Source: Thermococci archaeon
GTDB taxonomy: Archaea; Methanobacteriota_B; Thermococci; Thermococcales; Thermococcaceae
Direction: 5' to 3'
Assembly (NCBI GenBank): GCA_003663695.1
Contig: QMUB01000074.1
Span: forward strand, 1-6,391
Length of the DNA stretch: 6,391 bases
Every line of letters begins with the position of its first letter. The first letter of the stretch is position 1. Below, one piece after another: positions 5,457-6,391 of the stretch. The notes under the pieces are model-generated. The model made no database searches. It had not been told where the DNA came from and was given only the letters and a program-made list of their open reading frames with translations. The translations under genes were made by a program, and so were the position numbers.

Positions 5457-5570
5457 ATGAAGAGGAGACCAAGGAAATGGAAGAAAAAGGGAAGAATGAG
5501 ATGGAAATGGATGAAGAAGAGGATCAGGCGCTTGAAGAGGCAGCACAGGAAAGAGAGAGGATTAATCTGA
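5457..5570 (+). CDS. rpl41e: Ribosomal protein L41e (large subunit, 37 aa)
   Basis: This tiny basic protein is a single helix that binds rRNA in archaeal and eukaryotic ribosomes. The translation begins [18 protein letters not shown] and ends [10 protein letters not shown]; 21 of 37 residues are Lys or Arg and three are Trp, with the MKRR start and the [11 protein letters not shown] core typical of archaeal L41e. The start is fixed by AGGTGAT 4 nt upstream of ATG and by the TATA box before that. It lies in a different frame from a longer, acidic, meaningless frame over 5387-5617, so length-based gene calling would miss it. It precedes the phosphoesterase by 33 bp on the same strand and may be partly co-transcribed with it. 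Confidence 0.9.
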   Translation: MKRRPRKWKKKGRMRWKWMKKRIRRLKRQHRKERGLI

Positions 5571-5591
5571 TTCTTCTACCTTTTATATTCT
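5571..5591 (+). terminator. T-rich tract after L41e, possible partial terminator
   Basis: The 21 bases after the L41e stop are pyrimidine-rich (TTCTTCTACCTTTTATATTC), like archaeal U-tract stop signals. The phosphoesterase ATG is only 13 nt further on and has no distinct TATA box of its own, so read-through is probable. Confidence 0.35.
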
Positions 5592-5603
5592 GCGGTGCCG
5601 CCA

Positions 5604-6251
5604 ATGGAGCATTTTAAAAACCTTGAGCAGCTTTCTCTTGAGCTGGACACATCAAAAGGAAAGATTCTCCTTCTGGCAGACCCGCATCTAGCTTTTGAAC
5701 TCTCCAGGGGTCTGAGGATAAGAACCTATTTTGAGAGGGAGCTCGCAGAATTCATAAAATCAAAGGAACCCGATTTTGTGATGCTCCTCGGTGATGTCAA
5801 GGAGCCCCTTGGGTTGAAAACATACACAAAGAAAATTTTACTTGAATTTTTCAGCACGCTTGAGGATTTTGAAATCTTAATTACAAAGGGAAATCACGAT
5901 GGAAAAATCGAGGAGATAGAGAGGGAATTTAAGAATGTGAAAGTTGCTGAGTACTTTTTGATAGATAATGCCCTCTTTATACATGGCAACCAGAGGCTGC
6001 CCGAGATAGAATTTGAGAGAGCATATCTCGGACATATACATCCTGCCGTCAGGATAAAGTTTGGAAGCGCTGTTAAAAAGGCAAAATGCTTTCTCAGGGT
6101 GTGCAATTTCCTCATCCTTCCAACAATCAACCCCTACATAGAGGGCTTCGATGTCAGACAGGGGATAAGGATGATACCCTTTCTAAAGAGCGCGAAAAAG
6201 GGAAAAGTATTTTTACCGGATGGAACTTATCTGGGAGAAGTATCGTTTTAA
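5604..6251 (+). CDS. Metallophosphoesterase, archaeal SbcD/Mre11-related family (COG1407 type)
   Basis: A 215-aa calcineurin-like phosphoesterase that would bind two metal ions. The full motif series is present: ADPHL (D26, H28), LLGDVKE (D64), TKGNHDG (N97, H98), FIHG (H127) and LGHIHPAV (H144, H146). The C-terminal NFLILPTINPYIEGFDVR and VFLPDGTYLGEVSF segments are those of the archaeal SbcD-related group annotated as putative phosphoesterases. It lacks the capping and DNA-binding domains of true Mre11 or SbcD, so a nuclease role is not established; the substrate is unknown. The ATG at 5604 has GGTG (5594-5597) 6 nt upstream, whereas a GTG at 5595 overlaps that Shine-Dalgarno sequence. It lies just behind L41e and probably shares its transcript. 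Confidence 0.92.
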   Translation: MEHFKNLEQLSLELDTSKGKILLLADPHLAFELSRGLRIRTYFERELAEFIKSKEPDFVMLLGDVKEPLGLKTYTKKILLEFFSTLEDFEILITKGNHDGKIEEIEREFKNVKVAEYFLIDNALFIHGNQRLPEIEFERAYLGHIHPAVRIKFGSAVKKAKCFLRVCNFLILPTINPYIEGFDVRQGIRMIPFLKSAKKGKVFLPDGTYLGEVSF

Positions 6252-6273
6252 AGGAGAAAATTTAAAAATTTTT
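6252..6273 (+). terminator. T-tract after the phosphoesterase
   Basis: The sequence after the stop runs AAATTTAAAAATTTTT, ending in a five-T run, which fits an archaeal intrinsic stop signal. It is followed by a new promoter region, which supports a transcript boundary here. Confidence 0.4.
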
Positions 6274-6274
6274 C

Positions 6275-6300
6275 ATATAAAGCCACAAGTTTTATTAACC
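6275..6300 (+). promoter_or_regulatory. Candidate promoter for the last gene
   Basis: Two TATA-like boxes are present: ATATAAAG (6275-6282) and AAGTTTTATTAACC (about 6287-6300). The second has the better upstream A-rich element and would start transcription near 6318-6322. A third AT run, ATAATATATG (6310-6319), cannot be excluded. Confidence 0.35.
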
Positions 6301-6361
6301 TTAACGACCATAATATATGAAGGAGATATTGCATAGGTGAGAAAGTTTAAAGGTGGGCTCG

Positions 6362-6391
6362 ATGCACGAAAAGTTAGAGAGTCTGTTGCGC
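6362..6391 (+). CDS. Start of an unidentified gene, cut by the window edge
   Basis: The ATG at 6362 is preceded by AAAGGTGGG (6349-6357), the same kind of Shine-Dalgarno and spacing as the other genes here, and reads MHEKLESLLR to the last base. Ten residues do not allow identification. A competing start is GTG at 6337, in another frame (MRKFKGGLDARK), preceded by AAGGAGAT at 9 nt. I prefer the ATG only moderately. Confidence 0.4.
   Translation, partial: MHEKLESLLR

Noticed and set aside
5387..5617. 76-codon frame over the L41e region
   Set aside because: Its acidic low-complexity product is the shifted reading of the Lys/Arg-rich L41e codons; the start lacks a Shine-Dalgarno sequence and the L41e TATA box lies inside it.
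6317..6340. Seven-codon upstream frame (MKEILHR) before the last gene
   Set aside because: Too short, no Shine-Dalgarno sequence of its own; it may only overlap the leader of the last gene.

Overview
The window is chromosomal DNA of a hyperthermophilic euryarchaeon of the order Thermococcales (Thermococcus, Pyrococcus or Palaeococcus). The clues are a Pyrococcus-type carbamate kinase, a nitrilase very close to the crystallised Pyrococcus horikoshii enzyme as I recall it, an archaeal L41e ribosomal protein, and archaeal promoter and start signals (TATA-like boxes, GGTGAT-type Shine-Dalgarno sequences 3-6 nt before ATG). I cannot name the species. No tRNA, rRNA, CRISPR array or intact insertion sequence is visible.

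Layout. 1-882: carbamate kinase, lacking its N-terminus because the window begins inside it. 883-1021: a spacer with strong inverted repeats that may be a structured RNA or element. 1022-3341: a compact three-gene operon with its own TATA box and a 19-bp perfect palindrome at the predicted transcription start. It encodes a YhfC-type intramembrane metalloprotease with an N-terminal exported domain, a PadR-family repressor, and a membrane protein with SdpI and DUF1648 signatures. 3342-3480: what looks like a decayed coding region, with short broken frames on both strands. 3541-4326: a class I SAM methyltransferase of unknown substrate. 4314-5108 (minus): a carbon-nitrogen hydrolase, convergent with the methyltransferase and overlapping it by 13 bp. 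5109-5456: a long spacer with short repeats. 5457-5570: ribosomal protein L41e (37 aa), hidden inside a longer overlapping frame. 5604-6251: an SbcD/Mre11-related archaeal phosphoesterase (COG1407 type). 6362 to the end: the probable first codons of another gene.

The part most worth attention is the operon at 1022-3341. A repressor next to an SdpI-like membrane protein recalls the Bacillus subtilis sdpRI immunity and signalling pair, where the membrane protein both protects against a toxin and sequesters the repressor. Here the repressor is PadR rather than ArsR type, the SdpI and DUF1648 domains are in swapped order, and an intramembrane protease with an exported domain leads the operon. A membrane-stress or peptide-toxin sensing and immunity module is a reasonable inference, but the sequence does not prove it. 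The other genes are ordinary housekeeping or metabolic genes.

Several starts given here are later than the longest open frame because a Shine-Dalgarno sequence supports the downstream codon (1084, 2174, 2532, 5108 on the minus strand, 5604).
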